DNA from: Omphalotus guepiniiformis | Lineage: Eukaryota; Basidiomycota; Agaricomycetes; Agaricales; Omphalotaceae | Length of the DNA: 64,000 bases | Reading direction: 5' to 3' | NCBI GenBank assembly: GCA_028554645.1 | Contig: JAQOOI010000022.1 | Location: 2,852,001-2,916,000 of the forward strand | Shown: positions 37,106 through 49,900 of the stretch, in pieces | How positions within the stretch are numbered: position 1 is the first letter of the stretch | Layout of the letters: every line of letters starts with the position of its first letter | Notes under the pieces: generated by a model | What the model saw: the letters and a program-made list of their open reading frames with translations, nothing else | What the model was told of the DNA's origin: nothing | Database searches by the model: none | Program-made: the position numbers and the translations under genes

Positions 37106-39154
37106 ATGCCTTCAGACTCTTCTTCTGGTGGCCCTCGTAAAACTTCGGCCAGAACCTCAATTCGACACTCCCTAAATTTTGCCTCTGTAGGCAAGGCTTT
37201 TGCAGATGTTATCAATAAAGAAAGCCGTGATGCAGACAAATCGGCGAGAAAGGCAGCTAAAGACTCACATCGTTTGAGTGCTACGGTTGGTCTAAAGCCT
37301 GCTGCACCTCGCGCGTCTTTAGACGCAAGACCCTCTCCCCCTCCTTCAAAGCGGTCACGAACTCCTGATTCAAAGACCATTACGGCTCGTAGACGCAGCT
37401 CTCTTGCTCCTGCCGTCACACACAACACTTCAGTCGAGGATTCCTCGGCTAAGGCCACACCACAATCTGCTGCAGCCAAACCTTCCTCCCTTAAACCACG
37501 CCCCGGCAGCATTTCATCTGGGCTGCCCAAGTATCGTCCAAAGTCTATCATACGTGATAACGGCCAGAAGGTCTCTTCTCCTGGACTCGGTAGCACTCGA
37601 AAGCGTCCCTCCATTTCAGACGAAGAGAAGGAGGCTCAGGAAAGCAAAGACTCAATGAAACGTGACTCTATTCCAACATCGGGCGAGAAGGGCTCGAGGC
37701 CTATTAGCCCTCTGCCTCATCGTGCTGCTTTTAAAGTAAACTTGACGAACTTGACACCTTCTGCCACTCCGCCAAAGTCCAGAACTGCAACTCCCACTAG
37801 AGCATCTCCAACCCGCCTCACCAAGTCTGCGAAAGCTGTTGGTGCCATTCCAAGGCCCTCTTCTTCCTCGTCTTCATCTTCTTTGGCTCCGCGAACGCCA
37901 AGAGATTCCCCTACCAGAAGTGCAAAGGGCAGCGTTCGTTCTGCTAAACCTAAGAGCAATCATGTCTCTGATTCCTCTCCAAGTCCATCTCACTCCGGTC
38001 TTCCTGAATCCCCTCTTGTCCGTCATGTTCGGCAGCGGTCGAGGCATGAACTTCCAGCGTCGGAAACTGTCCTTAATATGTCTAATATCTCCGAGGGTGA
38101 CAGCGACGATGACGAAGAAGACGTAGAGATTTTACTGGCACCGGTTGCCTCCCCTGGCGAACCCACGCCAGCCATGCCCAGAATAAAGACAACTCGTACC
38201 CGCCAGAGACTAGTTCCGCAGACTCCGAGTAAACCTTCCATGTCGACCGATACATCCCAATTATTGCAAACACCTACGAAGGATTCTCCCTCATTTCTCC
38301 GACCCAATCCATCACCTAGCAGTGCAGAACGTATAGGATCTATCCTCTCATGGGAGCAACTAGCTACGGAAGCATCTCGAACCATGGATGTTGATGAACT
38401 TGGGAAGATGCTTTCCGATGTCCCCGCACCATTCCAAGCGGGCCCCTTATCTCCAATGCACACTGGGGCCGGGCTTTTGGTTCCTGAAAGTCCTTTTGGC
38501 GCACCTGATACTCCAAGCACATACGGCTCTATTTCTCAAATCTTGCTACCAAACGTAACACCTTCACCCGCCGTTCCTCGTCACGGACATACATTGAGAC
38601 ATAAAAACTCCAAATCGGGTGGTTTATCCGCCGATGCAGCTGTTGCAACCCTTCTCCGCTTACAGTTGGCATCAGCTGAAAACACTGCCAAGGAACGGTT
38701 AGCGCGATTGCAGTTGCTGGAGGAAGAAATTCATAATCTGAAGCAGATGCGTGCACAGGACGCAGAGCAATTGTCTATGGAAGTGTCAGTTCTAGAGGAG
38801 AAGATGAAGGGAAGCCTCGAAGAACGCGAACGCTCCGAGGAGGAGCAAACTGTACATATAGCATCCCTCGAGGAGAAGCTTAGGCGTGCGGAAGCGTGCC
38901 GTGGTCAAGCTATTCAAGAGGCTGTGAAGAGCTCGGAGCAAGCGGTTCAGTCGTTATGGGGCTCCGCCATGAGATCTCAGCGTCTGCGAATAGATGCCGC
39001 TTCTTCATCTCAACTTGCAGCATGTCACTGGGAAGGCGTCCGGGACCGATGTGAAGACGAGTTGGATGTTTTGAAAGCCGACCGTGAAACATTATCGTTG
39101 CTTTTAGCAGAGCTGGATCTCGCTCAGCAACAACTAGTTCATACCATGGTGTGA
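37106..39154 (+). CDS. Unrecognised Ser/Pro-rich protein with C-terminal coiled coil
   Basis: One uninterrupted frame of 682 residues from ATG 37106, unusual here since almost every other gene has introns. I do not recognise a family. Residues 1-500 are basic, rich in Ser, Pro and Thr, with many SP/TP pairs that could be proline-directed phosphorylation sites, including PRTPRDSPTR and TPSKPS. An acidic island, EGDSDDDEEDVEI, lies near residue 335. From about residue 510 to the end the sequence is heptad-like (LQLLEEEIHNLKQMRAQDAE, EEKMKGSLEERERSEEEQ), a clear coiled coil. The make-up resembles cytoskeletal or cell-cycle scaffold proteins, but that is only a guess. Confidence 0.8.
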   Translation: MPSDSSSGGPRKTSARTSIRHSLNFASVGKAFADVINKESRDADKSARKAAKDSHRLSATVGLKPAAPRASLDARPSPPPSKRSRTPDSKTITARRRSSLAPAVTHNTSVEDSSAKATPQSAAAKPSSLKPRPGSISSGLPKYRPKSIIRDNGQKVSSPGLGSTRKRPSISDEEKEAQESKDSMKRDSIPTSGEKGSRPISPLPHRAAFKVNLTNLTPSATPPKSRTATPTRASPTRLTKSAKAVGAIPRPSSSSSSSSLAPRTPRDSPTRSAKGSVRSAKPKSNHVSDSSPSPSHSGLPESPLVRHVRQRSRHELPASETVLNMSNISEGDSDDDEEDVEILLAPVASPGEPTPAMPRIKTTRTRQRLVPQTPSKPSMSTDTSQLLQTPTKDSPSFLRPNPSPSSAERIGSILSWEQLATEASRTMDVDELGKMLSDVPAPFQAGPLSPMHTGAGLLVPESPFGAPDTPSTYGSISQILLPNVTPSPAVPRHGHTLRHKNSKSGGLSADAAVATLLRLQLASAENTAKERLARLQLLEEEIHNLKQMRAQDAEQLSMEVSVLEEKMKGSLEERERSEEEQTVHIASLEEKLRRAEACRGQAIQEAVKSSEQAVQSLWGSAMRSQRLRIDAASSSQLAACHWEGVRDRCEDELDVLKADRETLSLLLAELDLAQQQLVHTMV

Positions 39155-39419
39155 ATGATGTAGGTCACTCGTCCGTGTCCTTCTTTCACAAAGCGCAATG
39201 CACTGATTTTGAGTCTATAGTAAAATCTTCGATATCGATATTCTTATACTACTTGCTTCCTGTACTTGTCATATTTGCGAAACTAACTATGTTGGATATG
39301 CCACGAATTTGCATTCTGTATCATGCCTTGCCTCTGATTTACGAGTCAAGGATAATTTACCGGCTTGGTCTTAAGTTTACTGCGTAAAATCGTATGACGT
39401 AATATCTGCTGAATTCTTC
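39155..39419. other. Intergenic, coiled-coil gene to LYR gene
   Basis: AT-rich and without coding signal; holds a terminator and a promoter. Confidence 0.5.
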
Positions 39420-40818
39420 ATGCTTCAAGCACAAGATGTCTCTACATCGTCCCCATCTCCTTCATCATCAAATTTCAGGACAGAACTAGGAAGACGCATC
39501 TCGCCATTACGGCGTGTTCGCCCTACTGTTCCGTTTTGTCGACTAGCGGCGCATAGAATACCAACGTTATGGGGTCTTTACCGTGGCCTCCTACGCAATG
39601 CTCCCACAGAGAATGTCGGTAATTCCCTTGTAAATTTGTATTGACTTGAAAGGTAATGATACTGGGCAGAAATAGATTCATCATCGAGTAAAAAGTGCGT
39701 TCAGGAGAAATCATCACCTCACTGGGACAGAAAAGACAAGGAGCGAGCTACAAAAAGGCTACAAGGTTCGTTCAACTTGGCACTGAGTGTGTCTGTGATG
39801 CTCACTAATTAACACCAGTGGTTGGAGACTTTTGAGCGTGCTCATTCTGGGGACACAAGGGCGCGAGCTCTTCTCGATAGATATGACCGGTTTCTCGAGA
39901 TGAAGCACGAAAAAGAACACTGGAAACAACTTGCGGAAAATGAGCTGGTATGCTTGACGGTTTTCTCTTCTGTCACAACGTGTAATTTTATTTCTAGGCA
40001 TGGCAACATCGTATGAAAAACCGTCCAGTTCTTACAGGAGGCTTCATACATCCTACTCCTTATAATCCGCCGCTACCGCGTTTGAAGCCCCAGCCCATGG
40101 AAATCAGCCGTATCATAATCAAACGTCTGAAAACAAGAGAACGCAGATTCATGAAAATGGAGGCGATATCGCAGCTGCGAGACATGGTTCATAAGGAACA
40201 TATCTTTGAGAAGAGCTTGCTAGCAGATACCAAATACGAACCCGTATTTGGAGGTGACACACGGTCTGAATGGTGTACGTCTTTCCTAATTGCTGAATGT
40301 TATCTCCTTTCTCAAAGCATTTCCAAGTAAAACCACTCCATGAAACATCTCGCGACATCATCCATCATATTCACGACACTACCGCTCGAAACATGCGTCC
40401 TTTCCCTCAAGAGCTCCTGGATCAAGTGTACGCTGCTCGAAGAAATAAGATAGCCAATAAGACCAAGGAACGTCAGCGCGAATTACGCGGAGAGGTCTTG
40501 AGGAAGACAAGAGAACGCAGACGAAAAGGACTCCCTCCACACGAATGGGCGACGATGAGCGAGGACCAAAAGAAGGAGGCTTTACTAGTGACACGCAGTG
40601 TCGCCGAGGTTGGATATGTTGGTGCGCTGAAAAAGCGAATGGGGTGGAAATTGAAGGAGCCGGCTAATAGAGTTGAAGGGAAGACATGGAGTGTTGAAGA
40701 TGGAGAATGGATTGGCGAGGCCGACTCGAAAGCTGCAGCGGAGGCGTTTAAACAAATACAAGAAGAGAATCGCAGGCGAAGGGAGACTTTAGCAGAGAAC
40801 GAAGATACATCAAACTAG
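39420..40818 (+). CDS. LYR-motif (complex 1 LYR-like) mitochondrial protein
   Basis: Exons 39420-39614, 39676-39765, 39819-39947, 39998-40274, 40328-40818; 393 residues. LYR proteins are small mitochondrial adaptors that bind acyl carrier protein and help assemble respiratory complexes, the mitoribosome or Fe-S proteins. The LYR tripeptide is at residues 53-55 (LWGLYRGLLRNAP), followed by VKSAFRRNHHLTGTEKTRSE and LQKGYKWLETFERAH, which match the domain well. Unlike the usual ~100-residue members, a long basic C-terminal extension follows (IKRLKTRERRFMKME, TKERQRELRGEVL, LKKRMGWKLKEP). The N-terminus is basic and Ser-rich, compatible with import. Splice sites were chosen to restore the LYR domain and are all GT-AG. 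The exact member cannot be named. Confidence 0.8.
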
Positions 40819-40905
40819 TACTAGTCTTTCTTTAGAAATATCACTTGGTCAAAGCTGTACTTTCTTTGCTGTGTGACGGCGTGACAATTTCTGCTTCTGA
40901 ACGCT

Positions 40906-42103
40906 ATGCACCGTTATGCCCTGCTAAAGTTCTCCGGTCGGTTACTGGCCTCACGAAGAGGAAGAGGAGCTCTTGGCCTGTGCCGAGCGTTGCACACAGA
41001 GGCTGAGGACTTTGAGTCGAAGTATGCAGACAAATTGCACCAGATAGCTAAGGAGTAAGGTGTTTTGACTTCGTATGTCGCAATCTTCTAGCTTTGCTGA
41101 CAGGAATGATATATTTTGTTTCCCTTGTTTTGGACAGGCGAGGGATGACTGTATCTGAGTTGAAGACGAAGGCGCAGGTGCAGCAGTACAAAGAGAGGCA
41201 ACGGCTACGCGAAGCCAATGAGGCGGCTCGACTTGCTAAAGAGAAGACAGAAACAGTTTCAAGTGTCTCTGGCTCTTCTACCGGACAATCACCTGTGCAT
41301 TCCGAGACACGAAAAGATAGTTCTCCAGTCAAGGTGAGTTGTAGCTGTAATTTCGTCTGTTCAAGGTGCTTGACTTGCTACCTCAGCCGTTGTCATCCAT
41401 CCTCAATCTTCCTCGAATCCTCTCCCTCAATGCGTCTCAAGTCTCTGCACTTTGGACAGCGTATCATGCCTCACGCTCTGAGGGAACTGGCCGCGGCTTT
41501 TTATGCGCATCTGTACCTGTTGAGCTCTATGAGAAGATGACTAGCGTTGCTTCCAAATACCCTTCTTTTGTACTTCCTGTACCTCGTCCAGAAGCTCAGA
41601 CTGGTACAGAGAAAGAAGAAGAGAGCGACATGGCATACGAATTTTACTTCATGGAGTGGGGCTTCCACGAATCTCCTTTGGTTCCTTCTGCCTCTGAACC
41701 AGATGTTTTCGCACCTGCCTCCCCCAAAACTCGAACTTCTACTGGGTCAAGCAACCCGAGCACAACAACGATCCTGTTTACTCCTCTTCAGGAGTACAAA
41801 ATGCGCGCTGCGTTTGCCACCCCGTATCTGGTCCTGACGCATTACACAGACCTCGCACGCACCCACGGGATCGTACTTCTCCGCGGAGAGATCACACCTG
41901 CCACAGGTTCTGGCGGACGGTACATGCTATCGCAGGAGGATGCCCAGATATTGTCCATGGGGGTTCAGAAGTTTTACTTATGGTCTGACAACAAGGCTGG
42001 GGAAGAATCTGGCTCTGGAGAGAAGATACTACGGAATTTCCACGAAAATCCGAATGAGTTTGAATGGAAGGAGATGCTGAAGTACGGTACACAGACTATC
42101 TGA
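40906..42103 (+). CDS. ATP11: Mitochondrial F1-ATPase assembly chaperone Atp11
   Basis: Exons 40906-41054, 41138-41333, 41387-42103; 353 residues. Atp11 binds the free F1 beta subunit and prevents its aggregation before hexamer assembly in the matrix. The start, MHRYALLKFSGRLLASRRGR, looks like a mitochondrial presequence. ESKYADKLHQIAKERGMTVS and a charged helix follow. The family core includes LNLPRILSLNASQVSALWTA, MAYEFYFMEWGFHE, LVLTHYTDLARTHGIVLLRG and the C-terminal RNFHENPNEFEWKEMLKY. A Ser/Pro-rich insert sits within the core around PASPKTRTSTGSS. The first intron (83 bp) is longer than usual here. Confidence 0.9.
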
Positions 42104-42319
42104 TTTATCTGATGTATATATTCCTTGGAGATAATACAATGGAGTATGTAGATGGGGAAGGTCCGCGGATGTCGAGGTGTAATCTAGTCTACAAATCTTT
42201 TAATGTTCTTGCCTCCCCCGCTTTGAGCCACACGTTTATCGACTGCGAGAGCGGCCTGCTCGATCTGCTCTTCCCTTACGATTGGAGTAGAACCGAGTAA
42301 CCTTTGTGAAGCAATCAGA

Positions 42320-45300
42320 CTACCGCTCGTGTACAAGTAAAGCACTCGTTGCGTACCTTTTCATTTTCCGAGGACCGCTTCCCCGACTCGACCGAGACTT
42401 TTTGGGTGAAAAAGTCAACGAGTTGTCCTCAAAATGGTCATCGTCGGCAATAGACATCCCCTCAACCCCTTGTTCCAATGCCGAAACCCGGTTCTTGCTA
42501 GTCAAAAATCTAGGTTGAGGAACTTTCTGTCGAGTGGTGGAGGGACCTGGTACACGAGGAACAGATTTCGCTTTTGGAGTTGGTACTGTAGGTACCCATT
42601 CTTCTTCTTCTTCCGAGTCATGATAGGCATCTTCTTCACTCTCAGACTCGCTGGGTAGTACGCTAGTCCCGTCATCATCCATTTCTGTTTCGTTCTCGGT
42701 CGTCTCTGCTTCGTCACAGTCGGATGGTAACATCGGGCCGTCAGGTATAAACGGCCGTGACTCCCGCACCTCCCTCACGTTACTCTCTCGCTTTGTGGAC
42801 GAGGGCTTGGCAGAAGATTTGGCTTTGCCAGCAAGAGGAGAAGCATTGGAGCTTTTAGGCTCCTCTCTTCCAAAGTCGAACTCTTCGCCTGACGATTCCG
42901 TCTCGTCCTCTTCGTCTATCTGCAAACATAAACTTAGTTTTCAGCAGTTATCAAAGTAATCTCGTTACGCACCAGGCTCGACTCGACCTCCTCCTCCTCG
43001 CTGGAATAGTCGTGGGGTCGAGCTTGGCCTCTCTTGACTGGACTACCGAACAAGCCAGATTGATGCAACATGTCAATCTTAGCATCAGTCTTCATTTCAT
43101 TCTGTTCGATCTGTGTATTCAAAAAGTCAGAAGAAAAGCCAGTTATGGTGGAGTGAATAGACTAACCTCATTCATGAATCGCCTAGTGTACATCTGTTCC
43201 ATATTCCTCATACGCTCCTCCATCTCTCTCGTCACTTCTTCGCGTACCTCTGCTTCAACGAGAGCGCTCCTCATCTCGGATTCGTACAGCTACGAAATTA
43301 AATTTGAGCGTGTGGCTTGCGACATAGGCCGAAACCCAGCTGTAATCGTAGATATTCAACCTCATCGAACAATGCATCTACAAGAGGATTGATCGGCGAG
43401 TCACTGTCTTGGTCGTCCCCGTTGCCTTCATCATCCTCCGGAACTATGGCAGAAAATGACTTCATTTAGAGCAACTTTCTGGCACAAGGTACTAGCACAA
43501 ACCTTCGAGCACTTCCAGGACCGCTTCGCTAGGTTTCCTGCCACTTCCTGGGCCATCCATCGATATCGTGACCTTGCGCCTGAAAGGCTTTGGAGCAATG
43601 TCTGGATCCTTCAAAGTCGCCGGACCCAGTTGCTTTATAGTTTTGCCTTGGAGTTTACCAATGATAGGTGCCCTTTGCACAGGTGCCGGGGTAGGGGAGA
43701 CATACACCTCTCTCGCGAGGGCGGCAAACTTCATGACATGAGAGTTCTCGTCATACCCTGTGTCGTATGGATTAACGTTGACAATCATCACCTAAACGAA
43801 AAATTAATCTTGCACGGCTCAGTAGAAACAGGACAAGGCAAGTCGCTTACAGCACGACCATCCCCAGCGAAGTAATCCATCAAGGCCTCGGTGAGTTTGC
43901 TGTGTCTGAATGGGACAATTGAAAGTGCTTTCTTTACATCTCGTGTGTCCATTCTTCCTGCTTTGCCTTCTCCTTCGTGCGACAGGCTCGTAGCAACCTT
44001 TCGCTGATTGGAACGCAAGACTTCGAGGCACTGTCCGAGGACCATCAACGACTTGTTGATGTTTCCCGCCTCCTTCAGTCGGTCACCGGTGGTATGGGTG
44101 TGTTTCGTGCGCTCTGAACCAGCCAAGTCCACCAGCGTGAGCCGTGATACTTGAATCGCGGTAGGATCCTGAGCGTGATAAGCATTTGAGTTTTCTTCAG
44201 TCAATTATGTACACACATTTCTTTCACCGCGATGATATCGCATAATCTTGAGAATAACCATCCCGTGGCTTCGACTACTCTCGCGGTTGGCAAGCGTGCC
44301 AAAGACACGACGATGCAGCTGCCCTAATTTGACTAAAGCTTTAGCTTGTGACGCGCTTTGCACTCGGAACTGGCGCAAGCCAGCAATGTATTTTCCAGCA
44401 ACATCCGAGTCAGGATTGTCTGAGGCCGGGGACGCCTTCAACGGTAGCGCGTTACGCTGTATAACGAGTGGAGATTGATTTCCTAACCGTGGGATGCCAC
44501 TCGCTTTGGGTTGAACGCCAGAGTCGTCTTTTACAGAGCCTAAGAGATCGTATACTTTCTCGTTGTACACTTCGGCATAGGAAAGCCATATGGTGTACTC
44601 ATGATTACGGTCTAACTTGAGGGTCGTGGAATCGGCGTCCATGTCAGAGGTGAGGTTCATCTGTGAGCCAAGAACTTCGGCGATTGCTGGTTCTGGAGTA
44701 ACAGGAGGCGGCTTGAGGTCCGACTCATCCGCAGGTTCGACACCGTAGAGACGAACGGGGCGATACTAAGGATGAATTTAATACAAGAATATCAGAGGGA
44801 AACGGGACATCGCACGTACTCTGCCATCACCATGCAGTCCTTCAATACTGTTGAAGATGACATCAAGCGACCTTGGAAGTATTCCAGCGCTGCCTTCACT
44901 TGAGCCACCCTGCACTGTGTAGGTTTTTCCGGAATTCGTCACACCATAGGTGAATAGTAAAGCATTCTGTCCCTCGAGCACATCCCGGACCAGTGGAAGG
45001 GTTGTCTTGTAGAAGAAATCAGACTGGGTTGTGTTGGGAGGGAAGACGTGTGAAAAGGTATAAGTCGAGGATGGAGTCACAGTGGATGCCCGAAATCTCG
45101 ATGCGAGGTTCTGATGCTCTTGTGGATCTGACATGCGAACTGAGCGGTCAGATAGTTGAGTGAGATACGGCGAAGATGCTTCATCATCCTTATTGACGTT
45201 GGGACGGATGCGTAGATAAGCCTAATCTCTGAAATTAAACAATGCAATGCGAAGAGAAGTCATGGTGCTCACCATGATCGGCTCGTGTTCGATTTCGACT

Positions 45301-45575
45301 GCATTGGCTGTCTTCGTGGGCTTCCGAGCTGTGGCTGACCTTGAAGAAGGCTTACTGGGAGGTTGAGCGACCTCTTCAGTGTTTGCGCGGTTCAGCAACG
45401 GCTTTCTGCCCGCAGGCTTTTTTGAAGGTGGTGCAGGCAATGAAGGGGGAGTGGCTGTCGCCGTAGCTGCCGCAGCTCTTGCTCTAGTTGTTCTGGTCGG
45501 CGCAGCAGTTGTAGCATTAGTAGCAGGGGTCTTGTTCCTAGTGGAAGACCTTGTAACCTTGGGTTTGTCGGACAT
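42320..45575 (-). CDS. Kinesin motor protein, kinesin-6-like
   Basis: Exons in coding order 45575-45273, 45221-44820, 44765-44217, 44168-43851, 43791-43503, 43443-43361, 43289-43167, 43110-42973, 42919-42320; 934 residues. A basic Ala/Thr/Pro-rich N-terminus of about 100 residues precedes the motor, which starts AYLRIRPNV. The nucleotide site is GVTNSGKT, with switch I NRESSRSH and switch II LVDLAGSER; FRHSKLTEAL and MIVNVNPY follow. The motor has a large insert after DGRYRPVRLYGVEP and another around PRLGNQ, as seen in the kinesin-6 (KIF20/KIF23) group, which acts in the central spindle and cytokinesis. A short coiled coil (EVREEVTREMEERMRNME) and a long acidic tail with basic patches complete it. 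The subfamily call is less certain than the kinesin call. Confidence 0.88.
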
Positions 45576-45972
45576 GTTTATGGTTGAAAGTCAAAAAGAT
45601 TGATTCGAGTCGAACGTTGTGTCCTGCCCGCAAGCACGATCCAAGTCACGCGTGCCGCGCCCATGCCACGTGACCGCGACCTTGTCGCGTCAAATCTGTC
45701 ACGAAAGTCTTTTTTTTTCTTACCTCAAATATAAACAGCAAACAGGAGAAGCTAGTAATTTTCCACAGGTACAGTGCTACATATGGTGAAACGATGGAGC
45801 AAGGTGGTAACCGGTAAGCACGTGACTGCATGTCTTTGAACAATGACGCGCCTCTTGGTTCCCCCGACGTCATGGGTATGATGATCTCAAGTACTTAAGA
45901 GCGAGCGCAACTGCTCAAACATAACTCATATTCATTTCTCAAATCTCGCGTACAATTCCCAAAAACTTCATC
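45576..45972. promoter_or_regulatory. Divergent intergenic region, kinesin and LEA-like genes
   Basis: 397 bp between divergent starts, with several ACGTG/CACGTG-like stretches around 45660-45830 that could be bHLH or stress-factor sites. Binding is not shown by sequence alone. Confidence 0.45.
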
Positions 45973-46461
45973 ATGTTCCGTACCGCCATTTCATCTGTTT
46001 CTCGTGCTTCGCTTGCCCCTGCTGCACGGACGTTGCACTCTACGCCTGTTGCATACAAGACTGTCGGAGAGAAGGTTTCAGAAGTAGCTGATACTGTGCA
46101 TCTTCTCCTGTGTCGCTTTCCGTCTCGACTGCTAACGTTTGGGATCAGGTAAACAAGAAGATGGGGAAGGGCCTAGCATCAGCCATAGAGAAGGGAGAGC
46201 AAGCATCCCAAGCAACGAAAGAGACAATAGGTATGGAGTTATCCTGCTGTTTCCTCTCTGATACTCATGGCTATCATCCGAATGTAGGTTCTACCAGAGA
46301 AAAGTCGAAAGAGGCATCTGATGTTGCCGGCGAGAAAGCCAATCAGGCAAGTTTTCATTATTTTATGCTGGCTGCAACGCAAATCCTAAACTTATGTCTT
46401 CCAGACCGCCGCCGGTGCTAAAGCAGCGAAGGAAGAATTTAAGAAGGAAGTCTCAAAGTAA
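45973..46461 (+). CDS. Small mitochondrial LEA-like protein
   Basis: Exons 45973-46095, 46149-46230, 46288-46346, 46405-46461; 106 residues. The start, MFRTAISSVSRASLAPAART, is rich in Arg, Ser and Ala and lacks acidic residues, a typical matrix presequence ending near LHST. The rest is a highly charged, Ala/Lys/Glu-rich amphipathic sequence with 11-residue-like periodicity (VSEVADTVNKKMGKG, EQASQATKETIGSTREK, SDVAGEKANQTAAGA), as in group 3 late-embryogenesis-abundant proteins that protect membranes and enzymes on drying. The last intron (46347-46404) has a GC donor with ideal context, CAG|GCAAGT. Function is inferred from composition only. Confidence 0.78.
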
Positions 46462-46959
46462 TGAATGTCATTGTAGCATGTAGCACCGGACTATACTCTC
46501 ACTCAGTAGTTCTCGTGTATGCTGTACTATAATCAAATATACAATAGCTATATAGCTTTGTAGCTATTTAATCAATTTGTTCTGATAATGACTCCTGGTC
46601 AAAGCAGAATATATCAAGTGATGCTATAACCCACGTGAAAATATACGTAACATAAAATAAGCGCCTAAACTACATACCACTTTCAATCCAGAAATAGAAG
46701 CTAAAGCTAGGCCTAGGTATTTTCATTTACATACTTTACATACTCACAAAATATATACATGCATGATTAAAACTCGAGAGCTTAAATGCACACCTCCTTT
46801 CACTTCACCTGAAGGGTTTTTATTCTTACAATAAGTAGATATAGGAATATACAAAAAAGACAAGGTAAAATGCTTGGAACTTCAAGTTACAATATATGAC
46901 TGCAAAGCAAGAACGGAAAAATACCCAAGTAGCGATAAAATAAGTAGATAATGTTGACA
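46462..46959. other. Intergenic, LEA-like gene to SPC7
   Basis: AT-rich and without coding signal. It holds two convergent 3' ends. Confidence 0.55.
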
Positions 46960-49900
46960 TCAAGAATCGCAATCCTCCTGCGCTAGTATACATGCGTCTA
47001 ACAAACACGCATAATGGTCCGATGGGCTTGCTTGACTCAGTCTCTCGTTGACCACCTGGAGGACTGCTTTACCACTGCACAGAACAAGTCAGCGCTGCCC
47101 TAGTAATGCACATAGCTGGACGTACTCGATTGGACCATAGGCGACCTTGACCTCGCAGTGTAACAACCCAATTGAAGTTGGCCAACGGGAGAATGTGTCG
47201 GATTCGAAAACATATGAGACGTAGACCTTAGATCTCTTAGTAGGGAACAAAATCATTGCATGAGCTTTGAACATTGAGAAAGGCCTCTTGGGTGTTTGTA
47301 TGACTTCTATCTCGACGGGATACTTGAGTGAGATATGTCGTATCTGAGAGCGAAGCTGTGTAGTGGAAGACCAATAATCGGACAGCGTTTGAACTATCTG
47401 GAGACACGAGAGAAGATTGAGAATAAATACTGCCGACGGACACATCACAAACTTACCTGGCGGGTAGATATATCGCCAGCCTGCCGTATAAGTTCCTTTG
47501 CGGCAGCTAAGAGAAAGTCACTGAGACGAGGAAAATCGTCCTTGTATTTGTTTCGGATCTCTGGTAGCTTGATGATATCCACTTTCTCAACAATAGGTAG
47601 GAATTTCCGGCAGGGTACAGTGACGCGGAATTCCGAGGAATAGACATATTCAAACAAATCGGGGCTGACTTTTGTTATTCGGAATCTATGAAGGTCTTCC
47701 AGAGCCTCCAGTTCATCTGACAGCATACTGTTCAATAATGTATCACGTCAAAGACAGTCTTTATTTACCTTTGAGGCGGAACACTTCAGCCTGCGTACTG
47801 TTCGTCTGAATGTGAAGTATTCTGCCAGCCTCGGAAATGGCTGCATTGGCTTCACGTTTCTGTTCTTCGATATCCTGTAAACGTTCCTGGAGCCACTGGA
47901 GTTGATCATTGCCTTCTTTGACTTCTGCCTTCAGAGCCTCTACTTCGATGCTAGAACCATTGATTAGGATGTAGGCTAAGATGAAGAGAACGTAATCTGC
48001 TTACTTCTGTTCTGCAAGCGAAGCTTTCAATTCGTTCAAGTAGTCTTGATCGCATTGTTCAATCTCAGCCACCTCGCGCTGCTCAGCTTCCAACTCCCGC
48101 ATAACCTCTTCGTACTCTCGCTGAAGCTCAGGAACAATTTCATCAGCTTTAGCGCGAATCTTCTCCAACGTTTTAGCATCCTAAGAGGACCAATAAACTG
48201 GTCAGTAGGGCCGTGCAGCAGAAGAAAAGTACTCACGCTCTCCAAGTCGGTGAACGCTATTTGAGCAGTATGCTTGAGGCCTTCAACCCATTGTAATTTC
48301 CAATCATACCAATCGGATTTGGCCAATGCCCGTGTATTCGTTTTTATGAGGCTTAGCTGGTGCTGTAGATATTTCGTTGCATCTATCAATGACTAGACAT
48401 TCACACGGATATGAGGTTCCCTACACGTAATTCCATTTGACCTTCTTGATCAGCTCGCGAATACTCCGTGAAAAGTTCTGGTGTCATTTTCGTGGCCTCC
48501 TCCTCTGCCTGCTGGAATACGGCTTTGCTTTGCTCCATCCAGCCTTCAAGATCCCTTGAAATTCGAGAGTACAGGACAAGTTGCGGGACATCAATCGCCA
48601 TCGCTATAGCATACTCCGATAACGGGATATCTGAAGGATTTCGAGCTTGCCGATTGGGTTCCTGCGAGGGATGCATAGATCTTCGGGGAGCTGTCAACTC
48701 ATCCATGAACTTGATGTCGGTCATCTCGAAAAATTGCGCAATGGATATTGGGGGCTGTAGGAATGTACTTAGGATTGCACGGTGGAAAATCCATTGGGAT
48801 GCTTACCCCTTCGTCTGGTTCATACCCGTCTTCTGGTATGGCATCTCTCCACCGTTCTGTTGCCGCCATGTCCATACCACCAAGTTCACTCTCTTCATCT
48901 GCATAGACTGCGGGCGTTAGCATGGATGATAAGTCCACCACCGGCGGTACCGGAGATGATGAACCCGCTTGTGCTGTCAGTGGTGTTGGCACGGAAGCTG
49001 AGGGAGCTGCAGGGGAAGCTGATGGAGGACTTGGTAAAGCAGAAGCCACTTGGTTTGAAGTGAAGGGGACGGCATTCGGGCTGTCTTCCTGTATCGGCGA
49101 TTCCTCAATCTCTGTAGAGACTGTCTCTGTCTCCTTCCCTTTCGCACTCTGGGCAGGTTGATTACTCGACTCTCCTTTGAATCTCTTCCAAGCATCCGAA
49201 GGTCCCGAACCCATGCTAGCGCGCCCCAGGCCAATCCCTGCCTTTTTCTTCGGAGAGGAGCGAACAACATCGGTCATTTCATTGTTTTTGACATGTTCCG
49301 TCTCAGCAGTGCTGGTGGATCCGACTGCCATACTCCTTCGTCGGGCGAAGTAGTCAGAGGGGCGCCTGATCGAGGAAGTCGACCCCGCAGTAGAGGCAGC
49401 TTGAAATAGTGCTTTTCTATTGACAGGAAGCGGTTGTGGTGTTGGTAAACTGGAAGTAGGAGTAGAACCGTGCTCCGTGGTAGCAGCAGCTTCTGACCAT
49501 TTTGCTGCAAGAGCGAGGCGCTTGGCTGGACTAGGTTTACTGCCATTGCTGTCTGAAGTAGGTTCAGCCCGTTCCCTCTTTTTCCCTGGGCTTTTCGTCG
49601 GACTGGATGGAGCAGAAACAGAAGCTGGTTTCTTCGGAGTTGGCTTTGACACCGGCGGGGCAAACGCGGCAGAAAATTGCTTAGGTAGAGCTTTTGGTGG
49701 GGGTTTTACGGTGGAAGGACCCTGTTTCTTAGGCGAAACAGATGGTGGGATGAACACGGCGGGCGGACCTGCTGCAGTAACTCTTTGGTCTCCTCCCGGC
49801 GGACGAGAGAAAACACTCGAAACCGGAGGTGGCTGAGGTTGGGACGTAGAGGGCATCGAAGATACGGGCTCCAACACGGGTTTTTCCACCTGCGGCTGAG

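Noticed and set aside
36973..37614. 213-codon frame antisense to the coiled-coil gene
   Set aside because: It mirrors a compositionally biased sense gene, has no domain, and the sense frame is three times longer.
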